The notes: generated by a model from the sequence alone, not told the origin. Shown: positions 37,427-46,738, numbered from the stretch's first letter. The stretch: DNA of 64,000 bases from Methylotetracoccus oryzae (GCF_006175985.1 NZ_SRSH01000009.1:26719-90718); one strand, 5' to 3'. Numbers and translations: made by a program.

Positions 37427-37551
37427 GATGAGCCCAGGTCGGCACCTGACCTCTGCTGGGGGCTGTTCGAAGTAAAATATCCGACCGGCAGAACGTTCCT
37501 GGGTGGTTCTGGTGCCGGGATAGAGGCTGGAGGGCGTTGGAGGTGTTCGAC

Positions 37552-38067
37552 ATGTCGTTGGGCGAGCGCTGTGAGTTGGTGATGACAGGCGTTGACGAGA
37601 CGTGCGCGTCTCTTCCAGTAATTCATGAAGTGCTTGCGAAAGTCTTGCGGTGTGATCTCGCCGAAGTCACCCTGCCGACGTTGTCGGACCCGATCAAAGT
37701 CCCGGGTGCGTTGTCCCAGGATGATGCGAGGCGCTTGAGCGATGCTTTGCAGAGCTTTGGAATTCAGTGTCACATAAAGCTCGATGATGTGGGCGTTTCG
37801 GGTTTGACGCTTGCCCCGCTTGAGGGTGAGTCAGAACCGAGGATCAAGGTCTTCGATTGCCCGGATTGTGGACACTCCATCGATTTCCTAGTGGGCAAAC
37901 CCGAGCCCGAAAAGTGTCCGTCTTGCGGTTTGGTGTTTTCGAAACACGAATACCAGGTTAAAGAAAAGGCGATTTGTGAGCGCGTAGTTCGCCGCCTGCG
38001 GGAGAGCGCCGACAGCGATCAGGAGACTGGGCTGAATGATCGCGAAGCAAAAAATCCAGATGACTAA
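37552..38067 (+). CDS. zinc-ribbon protein with L7/L12-like N-terminal region
   Basis: 171 residues. GGAGG at 37539-37543 sets ATG 37552 as start. Residues ~25-80 (VLAKVLRCDLAEVTL ... LSQDDARRLSDALQSFGIQ) have the strand-helix-helix rhythm of L7/L12 C-terminal-like folds. Residues 103-125 form a CPDC-x15-CPSC zinc ribbon, followed by a charged helix and a disordered acidic tail. No known function. The gene and its flanks look less GC-rich than neighbours and end next to the convergent pilin operon. Confidence 0.75.
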   Translation: MSLGERCELVMTGVDETCASLPVIHEVLAKVLRCDLAEVTLPTLSDPIKVPGALSQDDARRLSDALQSFGIQCHIKLDDVGVSGLTLAPLEGESEPRIKVFDCPDCGHSIDFLVGKPEPEKCPSCGLVFSKHEYQVKEKAICERVVRRLRESADSDQETGLNDREAKNPDD

Positions 38068-38220
38068 GCGGAGTCTGGCGACCGTGCTCTAAAAAAAGCG
38101 CTTGGCTTCCGTGATCTCCTTGATTCTTGGTGCCATATTGTGCTCGCAGCAACAGCGAGAAGAGAAAGGGAGGGAAGTAATCAATCTGGCTAGATTTTAA
38201 TCACGCAAATATGTATCCTC

Positions 38221-38634
38221 TCACCAGCATTGCTTTATATCTTCCGCGCCGGTTTTCCCCTTTACTCCCAGTTGGTTGATCGTAAGGGTCGCGCAGCGGT
38301 CAGTTGCCTGTGCGCCTTGCGGCGCAGCCTCAAGGGTGAAAGTCAATGCGGTCGATCCGGACGCAACCTTGATTTTGTAGAAGCCTTCGCCGCTTGGTGC
38401 CGGATCTGTGCTGTAACCCAGATTGGTCATGCTGCTGGTGTAGGTTTTGTTGTCAAGAAAGTATTGTTCTTGTTGGGCCAAAGCCTTCATTAATGCCGCT
38501 TGCCCGTCGCTACGCCGTGTCTTCATGACTGCGGATTGATACGATGGTAATGCTATGCCGGCCAGAATGCCGACGACGGCCACGGCAATCATTAGTTCAA
38601 TGAGCGTGTAGCCCTCCGATTTTCGTGCGTTCAT
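38221..38634 (-). CDS. pilE: type IV pilin PilE-like
   Basis: 137 residues: a type III signal cut after Gly8 (G|YTLIELM), the key Glu at mature position 5, one N-terminal hydrophobic helix (ELMIAVAVVGILAGIALPSY), and a Cys pair near the C-terminus (RCATLT ... IKQCW) giving a pilin D-region disulfide. It is last in the minor-pilin operon, 4 bases after pilY1. It may be a minor pilin and not the main subunit. Confidence 0.93.
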   Translation of the reverse strand: MNARKSEGYTLIELMIAVAVVGILAGIALPSYQSAVMKTRRSDGQAALMKALAQQEQYFLDNKTYTSSMTNLGYSTDPAPSGEGFYKIKVASGSTALTFTLEAAPQGAQATDRCATLTINQLGVKGKTGAEDIKQCW

Positions 38635-38638
38635 GATC

Positions 38639-41600
38639 TTACTCCTGTTTGTACCAGTAGATTTGCCACAGCGGCTTGCTAAAGACGGGAAGCCTGAATT
38701 GTTCTGTCTGTGGGATGTTTCCTGGAGTTATGTAGGTGCTGCCCTTGTAGGAAATGAACACGGGGTCACTCGGTAAGCCGCCACCGGTGATCGTGGCGCG
38801 TTCCATGACGATTTCTGCACTCGTTTCTCCCGCCGTATCGTTTCCCGTATTGAAGTTGAAAACGCCGCCGCCGGTGCTTAGGTTGACGACGTAGCTCTGG
38901 GATAGGCCCTCCGTGGGTGCGCATTCCAATGCCGGGTCTTCCACATTTTCGTTGGGAAGATACGTGCTGAAGTAGACTCTTCCAAAATAAGTCAGGGGTG
39001 AGGTCAGCATCTTCTCGCCACTCGCGGAACTACCCAAATCGAAGCGCCAACCCGACGGAAAGCTGGCAGCAGAATAGACTGTCGCGGTGTCCGTCAGGTC
39101 CTGAAGGTCAGTTACCAGCTTTGCGGTGGTGGGTGGATTACCCACTGTAAGGTTCGGGGGGCGCTCCTTGAAAACATAGAACTGATTCTGAACGTTGGTA
39201 TCGCGCGGCGCCTCGCGGTTGCCGGAACCGATGATCACGGCGTCGAAAGGACCCACACTGTCTTTGGCTGGAACGAAATCAGGGCTGTGAAAGAAGCGGC
39301 GGTCAGGCTCGCCGGCATGCCGGCCGACCGACAGGACCGGTACCAAAGTCCAGGTGCTGGTCGGATCCGCCTGGCTGGCGATTGGCGCTGGGAGGTCGCC
39401 ACGCCAAACCACCCCACCGGTATCGCCGACATACAGCCGGTCAGTCCAGCCATTGCCATCGGTATCGATTGCTGTGACGGTAGAAGGGATCGAGTCCGTA
39501 CCTGCGGTGAACTTTCGCACCAGACTTCCGTTCGCCGCATCAACTACATAGATGAAGTTGCCTTCCGTATCGTTGGTACCCAGCAAGGCGTTGCTCGGAT
39601 TGTCGGTTGCCCTCAGGTCCTTGTTGAGGTCGTAGCCGCCGGCGAAAATCAAGACTGGCTTCACGTCTGCTGTCTCGAAGGTGCCCAGATTCACGCGTCC
39701 GAGGACCGGGGTTGCGAAAGTCAGGCCGAGGTCGTCGAAGTCTCCGCTCGAGTCGCCCTTGTAGATAGACCAGAGCATCTTCGGCGTGGCCGGGTTGGTG
39801 ATATCCAAGGCGTAGTAGCCCTTTCCGCCTCGGCGCATGCCGACGTAGGCATAGACCTTGTCGCCGGTGCCGATAGTGCCGTTGCCGTCGACATCATCGG
39901 TATAGACCGCGATTCCGCCGTCCAGACCGTAGAGCGGGTTCGCGGCATCGGGGTTGTCCGCGAATTTTTTAACGTTTCCCAGCAAGCGACGGGGAATGAA
40001 GGCCCACATCTCCCGGCCATCGTCGGTTCCGTCGCTCAGTTTGTTGCGGAACAGCCGCAGGTAACCGTCGTTGCCGGCCGTCAGCATGTACAAGGCCTGA
40101 TTGGTGGTCGTATAGCCGCCCGCCGTGCCGTAATTGACCGGCGTTGGTTTGGCGTGGATCGGGTCGCCAAACAACCAGGGTCGAACCGGCTTGCCACTCG
40201 GCTTAGCCCAGGGATGGGCCTGCGTTTCCGTTCCCGCATACTCGTTGTAGATATCGAGGCCGCGGATGAATTTGAGCAGGTTGATTGCATCGACGTCGTC
40301 ACGTACGCCGTTCGCGTTGGTGTCGGTCGAGGCGGCCGCGGCATAGGTCGCGGCGTTGGTCCACGTTACTGTGCCGAGCGCGCCGCTCAGTTTCAACCAT
40401 TCCCAGGCCGCTGCCGCAGTCGTGCCGTCGGCATTTAGTGCGCGCAGCGGAGCTGCCGTGCCATTCGTGTAGCTGTCGGGTTCCGTAAAGACCTGGCGGG
40501 TGCCGGTGCCGTTCGCATCGCCGGGGCTCCCGCTCAGGAAGCCCGGTATCTGCTGGCCCGCACCGCCGCGCCCGACGCTGCGGCCGTCCTTGCCCGCGAC
40601 CTCGCCTTTGCTGGTGTCGGCATACAACACGTCGAAGCCACTGGCAGTTGTCCAGAAGCTCAGCACGTCGTTCTTGATGCGGCCGTCGGTCGGCGAAATG
40701 GCTTCGGTGCCCTGCTGATCCACGACTTTCAGGTTACCGGTGGCGGAGTCCTGATCGATCCTGAAGCGCTTCAGGTTACCGTTCCAACGGACGGATTCCT
40801 CAGGCTGAAACAAGCCGAAGAAGACATGTTCGAGCGTATCCACGCGGTTGAACAAATTGCTCGGCACCGTGGCGGAGACGAAGCTGGTGCTGACGCTGAG
40901 GATTTGCTTGAAGATATCGGTCAACTGCTGGATCAACACCCTTGGGTCCGAACTCAGAGGCAGGGCCGTATTGGTGCCGCCAGCCGAGGCATAGCCCTTC
41001 TGGTTGGCCTGGGTCAGTTGCGACTCGTCAACAAAAAAATACGACGTGACGTTCTGCACGCCGTCTAGGTCACCGGCGGTGCCATAGGTGCCGTCGGCCA
41101 GGTCGGCATCCCGCATGAAGCGTATCACGGTCGCGAAATTGTTGTTGTTGCCCGACAGGTTGAGGCTGTTCATGCCGCCGGCGGCCTTCGCGGCCTTGAT
41201 TGCAGCATCCGAACCGTCTTCCTGCTGCGAGACTGCAAACATGAAGTTGATCGCGAAGATCCGCGTGCAGTCGCCTCTCAATGGACTGATATAGCGGGTG
41301 TGATCGTCCTCGATGTCGGTGTCCCATTCCACCAGCGGGTCGTAGAATGTCGTCGTGCCGGGGTTGTCGACGTTCAGATTATCGGCCTTGTTCTTGTCGC
41401 CGAAATCCTCCCACCCCTTGTGCCCGTTGTAGATGCCTTGTCCGGTCAGGTAGCGAAAGAACTCGAAGTAGAGTTCCTTGCCCTGGAAGGGGTGTGCCGC
41501 ATTGCCCTGAGGTAGCGGAATGTGGCTCAGCGCCTCGTGGAAATGATGCTTGTCGGCGTCGAAGCCGTGCAACACATAGCCGCCGTTGCTGCACTGACCG

Positions 41601-41965
41601 ACCGGTCCCGCGCCGCACGCCCCACCGGTCGTGTCGCTGTGATTGATCATCAGCCCAACTTTCACGTTCTGCAGTTCGACCGCCATGTCGTCCAAGACCT
41701 TGCGCAACACCGCGCGCAGCAACTGGAAGAATGAGACTGTGCCGGAGGCCGGCAGATAGGTGGGACGAAGGCCATCGCATTCGGTCCCCTGACATACGGT
41801 GGAACTCAGGTTCGAGCGCCAATCCACCGTGAACATCACCAGGGGCTGGCTGGATCCTGCGTCGCCGAAGTCTCTTCGCAGGTAGACCTCGGTGTCGTCT
41901 GCAAGAAGTCCAGACGAGCAATGACCCACGAGCAACAGGGCCAGCCAATGCCATTTTGCGTTCAT
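38639..41965 (-). CDS. pilY1: PilY1-type pilus tip adhesin
   Basis: 1108 residues. Signal peptide 1-22; an N-terminal von Willebrand A-like part (~40-380) in which the metal site is degenerate (VDWRSNLSS at Asp48, not DxSxS); a C-terminal PilY1 beta-propeller (~600-1000: WLFGDPIHAKPTPVNY, YAYVGMRRGGKGYYALDI, IFAGGYDLNKD). Calcium-type loops are visible near 549 (DTNANGVRDDVD), near 691 (DVDGNGTIGTGD) and near 834 (DTDGNGWTD), the last matching the DxDxNxxxD calcium site of Pseudomonas PilY1. Secreted and carried at the pilus tip; acts in adhesion, priming and surface sensing. Confidence 0.95.
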   Translation of the reverse strand: MNAKWHWLALLLVGHCSSGLLADDTEVYLRRDFGDAGSSQPLVMFTVDWRSNLSSTVCQGTECDGLRPTYLPASGTVSFFQLLRAVLRKVLDDMAVELQNVKVGLMINHSDTTGGACGAGPVGQCSNGGYVLHGFDADKHHFHEALSHIPLPQGNAAHPFQGKELYFEFFRYLTGQGIYNGHKGWEDFGDKNKADNLNVDNPGTTTFYDPLVEWDTDIEDDHTRYISPLRGDCTRIFAINFMFAVSQQEDGSDAAIKAAKAAGGMNSLNLSGNNNNFATVIRFMRDADLADGTYGTAGDLDGVQNVTSYFFVDESQLTQANQKGYASAGGTNTALPLSSDPRVLIQQLTDIFKQILSVSTSFVSATVPSNLFNRVDTLEHVFFGLFQPEESVRWNGNLKRFRIDQDSATGNLKVVDQQGTEAISPTDGRIKNDVLSFWTTASGFDVLYADTSKGEVAGKDGRSVGRGGAGQQIPGFLSGSPGDANGTGTRQVFTEPDSYTNGTAAPLRALNADGTTAAAAWEWLKLSGALGTVTWTNAATYAAAASTDTNANGVRDDVDAINLLKFIRGLDIYNEYAGTETQAHPWAKPSGKPVRPWLFGDPIHAKPTPVNYGTAGGYTTTNQALYMLTAGNDGYLRLFRNKLSDGTDDGREMWAFIPRRLLGNVKKFADNPDAANPLYGLDGGIAVYTDDVDGNGTIGTGDKVYAYVGMRRGGKGYYALDITNPATPKMLWSIYKGDSSGDFDDLGLTFATPVLGRVNLGTFETADVKPVLIFAGGYDLNKDLRATDNPSNALLGTNDTEGNFIYVVDAANGSLVRKFTAGTDSIPSTVTAIDTDGNGWTDRLYVGDTGGVVWRGDLPAPIASQADPTSTWTLVPVLSVGRHAGEPDRRFFHSPDFVPAKDSVGPFDAVIIGSGNREAPRDTNVQNQFYVFKERPPNLTVGNPPTTAKLVTDLQDLTDTATVYSAASFPSGWRFDLGSSASGEKMLTSPLTYFGRVYFSTYLPNENVEDPALECAPTEGLSQSYVVNLSTGGGVFNFNTGNDTAGETSAEIVMERATITGGGLPSDPVFISYKGSTYITPGNIPQTEQFRLPVFSKPLWQIYWYKQE

Positions 41966-41978
41966 GGAGCATCTCCCG

Positions 41979-42500
41979 CTAATCGGCCCGGATGATCCGC
42001 ATCAGGCCGGTCATCAGATCGGTTTTCCCGTCGCCGGCGCCGCTGGCGTCGTAGCAGCTTCGTGCTTCGTAATAGGCCGTCTTGAACAGCTTAGAACTGG
42101 TCGCAAAGACACGCGGTGGGACTCCGCCTCCCATACCACCGCGCGTGACTTGCAAGGCGCTGGCACTGCCCATCGGTGACGGCAACGTGAGGTTCGTCTC
42201 GTCACAACTGATCCAGCGGCCGTTACATAGTGTCGAGGCGTGAGACAGATTGGACGAGCAAAATGTGTATCCTGTGGTACCCAATACCGGCATCAATTCC
42301 GGGTGGCCGACCAGATAGTCGAGTCCGGCTTGGGCCTGCTGGAAGGCCACGTTTTGGGCTTCGAGATTGTTGGCGATGCGCAATTCGGCCGTATTCGAGC
42401 GGATTGCGGCAAAACCCAGCACGCTGATGATCAACAGCAGGATGAGTCCGGTCACCAGGGCCGCGCCAATCTGGCGCACTCGCAGTTTTGGCGTGTTCAT
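41979..42500 (-). CDS. pilX: minor pilin PilX
   Basis: 173 residues. A hydrophobic N-terminus GAALVTGLILLLIISVLGFAAI without the pilin Glu5, as is normal in PilX-type minor pilins, then AQNVAFQQAQAGLDYL. The ATG at 42500 overlaps the pilW stop (ATGA), which fixes the start; the frame runs open to 42722. It is part of the priming complex with PilV, PilW and PilY1. Confidence 0.9.
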   Translation of the reverse strand: MNTPKLRVRQIGAALVTGLILLLIISVLGFAAIRSNTAELRIANNLEAQNVAFQQAQAGLDYLVGHPELMPVLGTTGYTFCSSNLSHASTLCNGRWISCDETNLTLPSPMGSASALQVTRGGMGGGVPPRVFATSSKLFKTAYYEARSCYDASGAGDGKTDLMTGLMRIIRAD

Positions 42501-43600
42501 TTCGGCAGGGCCATGTTGAAGGCATTCTGGTAAACGGGGTTTCGCAACTGCACGGTGGTCGTGTAGACCCGCCGCTGGTAGTGGTCGTTGAACGTGGGGT
42601 TGCCCGTCAGTGCGCTGCTGACGTTGATCGTGCCGAACTGATAAGTCTTGTCGTCGAGCGGCAACGTCGAGTCCGGCTCCAGGCTGCGGACCAGCACGTA
42701 GATTCGCGCATTCAGCGCGCATTCGAGCGGATGATTCGCCGACTTGTATACGTCGCTTTCTCCCACATACCGATCGAGGTGCGTATCCGCGTCGCAGGCC
42801 GAGGTGCTGAGGTCCAGGTCGTCGACCCCGAATTGAACATGGAAAAATTCGACGCCCTCGGCGATCTCACCTTCCTCCTCGATCGCTGGGGTGCCGCCAT
42901 TATGGGTCAGGCCTTTTCGCCGCAATGACGGTATTCCGGTGGCGTCGTCGGTGGCGATGTAGTAGACGCGGACGGTGTAATCCCAATCGACGGGTGATGC
43001 GGTAGGGTCGACGCCTGTGGGCGGTGCGCCCCCGCTGGACAAGATGAAGGAACCCGCCTCACCGTCGACCCGGACATACACGTGTCCGGCCTGTCCGGCC
43101 TGAGTGTCGCAAACGTAGTTGCCGTCCTTGTTTGTCCGCTGCGACACGCACGAACCCGCAACGTGCTTCACGGCCAGTACGTTCGCTCCGCCTCGGACGG
43201 AATAGCTGTCGCCGTCCTGCAGGCATCCGAAGTGCGTGCTCGGTGCATCCGAAGGACTTGACGGCTTGAAGTATTCGACGGCGCGGGTGACGTCGTAAGC
43301 CCAGCGGTCGATGTCGGAAGGGCCGCAGTCAGCGCTGAGCGCGATGCCCGGGCCGCCGCTCACGTCGGTGCTGAACCCCCCCCAAAAATCGGCGAGTGAC
43401 AGGTCGTGGACGAGGACATCGAGCGCAAAGCGCCCCGCGTCCTGCATGCGTGCGAAGCGCTCGGCCTGGTGGTAGTGCTCCCGGCTGCCGAGATAGACGC
43501 CTGACAGGGCCAGCGTCACCAGCAGACCCAGCGTCAGGGCGATCATCAGTTCGATCAGCGACAGGCCGGACTGCCGCCGTGGGCGCGGTCGCTTAGTCAT
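42497..43600 (-). CDS. pilW: minor pilin PilW
   Basis: 367 residues, with prepilin site SG|LSLIELMIALTLGLLVTLAL and a long periplasmic domain (SREHYHQAERFARMQDAGRFAL, then FWGGFSTDVS). Large for a pilin, as PilW is. The ATG at 43600 overlaps the end of pilV by 8 bases; a TTG 12 bases earlier is less likely. Several Cys residues could form disulfides in the periplasm, where DsbB (encoded in this window) would help. Confidence 0.93.
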   Translation of the reverse strand: MTKRPRPRRQSGLSLIELMIALTLGLLVTLALSGVYLGSREHYHQAERFARMQDAGRFALDVLVHDLSLADFWGGFSTDVSGGPGIALSADCGPSDIDRWAYDVTRAVEYFKPSSPSDAPSTHFGCLQDGDSYSVRGGANVLAVKHVAGSCVSQRTNKDGNYVCDTQAGQAGHVYVRVDGEAGSFILSSGGAPPTGVDPTASPVDWDYTVRVYYIATDDATGIPSLRRKGLTHNGGTPAIEEEGEIAEGVEFFHVQFGVDDLDLSTSACDADTHLDRYVGESDVYKSANHPLECALNARIYVLVRSLEPDSTLPLDDKTYQFGTINVSSALTGNPTFNDHYQRRVYTTTVQLRNPVYQNAFNMALPK

Positions 43601-44252
43601 GGGAGTGTGCAATATAGGTGCTCAGGACGAGGATACGACGGAATTCGTCGTTGGTTCCGTAACGGCCTTGTCCACAGCTGTTGCCGTCATGTGCATCGGT
43701 CATCGCCGCCTTGCCGCGCCATGCCACGGTGACGCGATATTCCCCGGATTCCCCGTTGGCGGGCCCGGTGACGCACAGCGTCGGGTCTACCACGCCGCCC
43801 ACACTGGTGGTGCCTCGCATTTCGGGCGACCCGTTCAAGACGCCAAGTACCCGATGCAAGTCGAAGTTGGCGAGTTCGGAAGTCGTGCAGTTGATAGTGG
43901 TGCAGTTCGTGACCGTCCAGCCGGTGAGGCTGGAAGCGGTCAGGTCCGCCCCGGCAGTAAGGTAGGTCGCCAACGGTGATGTGGCGCTGATCAAACTATG
44001 ACTGTTCAACCGCATACGCTCAAGCAACTCAAACGCGGCCGCGGCGGCGATCGTCCGCTGCGAGGCTTCGGCGCCGGCCTGTTTACTGACCAGTTGCAGC
44101 GCGCCCATTCCGAGCATGCCGATCGCAAAGACGAAGACGGCGACCAGCACTTCAACCAAGGAGAAGCCGCTGGATGAGTGCAGCGCGGTCGCTGGCGTGC
44201 TCGTCGCCAGTCTCGGGTCTTCGGGCGTCAGGCAAAGTGTGTACCGGCACAT
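43593..44252 (-). CDS. pilV: minor pilin PilV
   Basis: 219 residues, with prepilin site SG|FSLVEVLVAVFVFAIGMLGM about 30 residues in, then LQLVSKQAGAEASQRTIAAAAAFELLERMR, the typical PilV continuation. The start is set at ATG 44252, 11 bases after the fimT-like gene. The leader before the cleavage site is unusually long, so an internal start cannot be excluded; the open frame to 44495 overlaps the upstream gene and is rejected. Confidence 0.9.
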   Translation of the reverse strand: MCRYTLCLTPEDPRLATSTPATALHSSSGFSLVEVLVAVFVFAIGMLGMGALQLVSKQAGAEASQRTIAAAAAFELLERMRLNSHSLISATSPLATYLTAGADLTASSLTGWTVTNCTTINCTTSELANFDLHRVLGVLNGSPEMRGTTSVGGVVDPTLCVTGPANGESGEYRVTVAWRGKAAMTDAHDGNSCGQGRYGTNDEFRRILVLSTYIAHSHD

Positions 44253-44262
44253 GGCATCGTCT

Positions 44263-44829
44263 CTAGGGACAGGAAAACGCGTCACCGCTGCTGTCTTCAT
44301 GATATCCGTCGCCATTGCTGTCGCGGCTCGCCTTGACGCGGCCGGTGCCGCTGAGGATCCTGCCGCGCGCCGAACGCACCAGATCGCCCTGGCACACCTT
44401 GAAAGTCCCATTGAAGCCTTCCGCGTTCCCACGCGCGTCGAAAGTAACTCGGCTACGAGAGAACGTGACCGCGAGCGTTCCCTGAACGGCGTCATGCAGG
44501 CGCAACACGCCTTCGCGCCCGCCGTCCATCACACCGTCGTTGTCGAGATCGTTGAAGACGAGCCAGCCGTCGTTCCAAGTGCCGCCATTATTGCAGGCCG
44601 TGCCGTCGGAATTGCGCTTGCAGACCGTCACCGGAGCATTGCGTTTGATCGCTTCGCTGCGGGCGACTGTCAGGTCGGCGGTCAGGTCATTGGCGAGGAG
44701 CGTCGTGCGGTTGTTGGCGATGGTTTCTCGGAAACTGGGCACCGCTAGGCTAAGCACGATTGCGGCGACGGCGATCGTGACCATCATTTCGATTAGAGAG
44801 AAACCCGCTGTGCGATTTTGCGTGTTCAT
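44263..44829 (-). CDS. fimT: pseudopilin FimT/GspH-like
   Basis: 188 residues: AG|FSLIEMMVTIAVAAIVLSLAVPSF prepilin helix, NNRTTLLANDLTADLTVARSEAIKRN, and a GspH-type domain with a Cys pair (VCKRNSDGTAC). It heads the operon fimT-pilV-pilW-pilX-pilY1-pilE. ATG 44829 is chosen over TTG 44835. The ~210 bases upstream, shared with the divergent toxin-antitoxin genes, should hold the promoter. Confidence 0.92.
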   Translation of the reverse strand: MNTQNRTAGFSLIEMMVTIAVAAIVLSLAVPSFRETIANNRTTLLANDLTADLTVARSEAIKRNAPVTVCKRNSDGTACNNGGTWNDGWLVFNDLDNDGVMDGGREGVLRLHDAVQGTLAVTFSRSRVTFDARGNAEGFNGTFKVCQGDLVRSARGRILSGTGRVKASRDSNGDGYHEDSSGDAFSCP

Positions 44830-45042
44830 GGACAAAGCCTAAGGGAGCCAAGGCCCCTCTCGGCCGACGGGTGTGCGAAACGGCTCACAGAACGCTGAGA
44901 TTCAGGTGGGTGTTCCAATGTCTGCGCATTTCAAGGGCACTTGCTTTCAATAGTTTTACTGCCGCACTCATGCGGTTTAAGATGCCGTGGAATAGACACT
45001 GAGCGCTGATCGCTGACACCTTGGGAAACCGGAAAGTACACC

Positions 45043-45345
45043 GTGCGACTGAATCCAGAGCAGATCTATGCCATCACCCGGACCATAGGCTGCCTCACTC
45101 ATGGAACGGCAGACATTTTCCTGTTCGGTTCCCGGCTTGACGATCGCGCGAAGGGGGGGGACGTCGATCTGTTGCTCGAGACCGCAGCTCCGCTGACCCT
45201 GCGGGAGCGGGCACGTATGAAGATGGAACTTGAGGCCCAGATCGGTTTGCCGGTCGACATTGTGTGTTATGCACGGGACGCCACCCGCAGCCCATTCCAG
45301 CGCATGGTGCGGGCCAAAGCCGTCAGGCTGAAGGCACCTGCGTGA
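45043..45345 (+). CDS. mntA: MntA-type nucleotidyltransferase antitoxin
   Basis: 100 residues: a minimal nucleotidyltransferase with LFGSRLDDRAKGGDVDLLLE, i.e. Gly29-Ser30 then Asp40-x-Asp42, and a further acidic position in PVDIV. In characterised pairs MntA inactivates its HEPN toxin by AMPylating a Tyr next to the catalytic His. GTG start. Its stop overlaps the toxin start (GTGA), so translation is coupled. The symbol is given by motif and gene order. Confidence 0.85.
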   Translation: MRLNPEQIYAITRTIGCLTHGTADIFLFGSRLDDRAKGGDVDLLLETAAPLTLRERARMKMELEAQIGLPVDIVCYARDATRSPFQRMVRAKAVRLKAPA

Positions 45346-45899
45346 GCGACAGCCCGCTCGACGCGGAACGGGCGCATCTTGCGGGTTTGCTCGAGGCCAT
45401 CCACCGCTGCGTCTATTTCCTCGATGCAGCGGATCACCGTCAAGCGTGGCCGCTTTCGGGGGAGGGCTTGGCAACCCATAAGAAAGATGTCCCGCTCTTC
45501 GAGTCTCTTGCTGCCATGAACGAACGATTTGCCAAACTGCAGGACACCCTCGGGGCCGCTATGCGCCACGCCGCACTTCTCGCGGGTGAGCGGGGCGATA
45601 CCTTCCTGCGCATTCTGGCCTTCTACGAAAAGATCGCGGTGATCGAATCTATCGAGGAGTGGCAACTTTGCCGAACGACCCGCAATCTCGCAGCGCACGA
45701 CTACGAAACCGATTACACCGAGATTGCTGAACACTTCAATTCGCTCCACACGCTCATCCCGCATCTGTACGGCACTGCAGGTCGGTTTCTGCGCTACTGC
45801 CAAGGTGCATTGGGCGTCATGCCGGATCCCGGTGACTTCGCAGGTGAGTTCGCCGCCATTGTCGGTCCGGCGTGCAGTTCCCTGAATCCTGATGCCTGA
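45342..45899 (+). CDS. hepT: HepT-like HEPN ribonuclease toxin
   Basis: 185 residues, helical. It has the RX4HXY motif of HepT toxins: Arg114, His119, Tyr121 (TRNLAAHDYETDY), where Arg/His form the RNase site and Tyr is the AMPylation target. It is longer than the ~135-residue HepT I know, with extra N-terminal helices. GTG 45342 overlaps the antitoxin stop; the open frame back to 45264 lies inside mntA. RNA target unknown. Confidence 0.85.
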   Translation: MSDSPLDAERAHLAGLLEAIHRCVYFLDAADHRQAWPLSGEGLATHKKDVPLFESLAAMNERFAKLQDTLGAAMRHAALLAGERGDTFLRILAFYEKIAVIESIEEWQLCRTTRNLAAHDYETDYTEIAEHFNSLHTLIPHLYGTAGRFLRYCQGALGVMPDPGDFAGEFAAIVGPACSSLNPDA

Positions 45900-46026
45900 T
45901 CTGCTTGCGCTGAGGTCGGATCGCCCTGAGATTGAGCTGGATTAGCGGTCGGCGGTGGGCCTCGGATATGCCGTCAATGAAGCAAATTCAATCCTTGACA
46001 GCAAAAGGAAACCACTGGGGTTGCGC

Positions 46027-46602
46027 TCATCCCCCCTGCAACAGGGCGCGGAGCCGCTCCCAGTCGAACGACGGTCCCGGATCGGTCTTGCGGTCAGGTG
46101 CGATATCGCTATGACCCGTGATGCGCTCCGGTGACAGGTTTGGATACGTTTTCAACAGCGTCCCGATAACTTCCCCAAGTCGATGGTATTGCTCGTCGGT
46201 GTACGGAACCGTCTCGGTCCCTTCCAGTTCGATCCCGATCGAAAAGTCATTGCAGGCGGTGCGGTCGCCGTAGCGCGATATTCCGGCGTGGTAAGCGCGC
46301 TTGTGAAAGGGGACGTATTGCACGATCTCGCCGTCGCGGCGTAGCAGCAAGTGACTGGAAACGCGGAGATGACAGATGCCTTCGAAGTAGGGATGGGCAG
46401 AAGGCTCTAGAGTGTTCGAGAACAGCCGGTCGATCCACGCGCCGCCGAATTCGCCGGGCGGCAGGGAAATGCAGTGGATCACGATCAGGCTGATGTCCTC
46501 TTCGTTGGGGCGGTCGTCGAAATTGGGCGTTTCGCCGCGGCGCGCCGCGCTCAACCAGCCCTGATCGATTGCTCCGCCGGCTGTCGTGATCTGCACTGTC
46601 AT
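46027..46602 (-). CDS. ampD: 1,6-anhydro-N-acetylmuramyl-L-alanine amidase AmpD
   Basis: Cytoplasmic zinc amidase removing the peptide from anhydromuropeptides brought in by AmpG. 191 residues: zinc His in IVIHCISLPPGEFGG, YVPFHKRAYHAGISRYG, DFSIGIELEGT, and zinc His/Asp in GHSDIAPDRKTDPG. No signal peptide, which fits the cytoplasmic AmpD and not periplasmic amidases. Start ATG 46602. Confidence 0.95.
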   Translation of the reverse strand: MTVQITTAGGAIDQGWLSAARRGETPNFDDRPNEEDISLIVIHCISLPPGEFGGAWIDRLFSNTLEPSAHPYFEGICHLRVSSHLLLRRDGEIVQYVPFHKRAYHAGISRYGDRTACNDFSIGIELEGTETVPYTDEQYHRLGEVIGTLLKTYPNLSPERITGHSDIAPDRKTDPGPSFDWERLRALLQGG

Positions 46603-46738
46603 CTTTTGTAATCCGGGTGAAGGGGGCGCGCGTCACGAAACGTAAACGGTCGCTTGATAGCCGGCTGGGTCGATGCTTGCCTGACCAGTTGCCGCGTGTA
46701 TGATTGGCCTCTCAGAAATCCGTCGCGCCAGCATCGCC

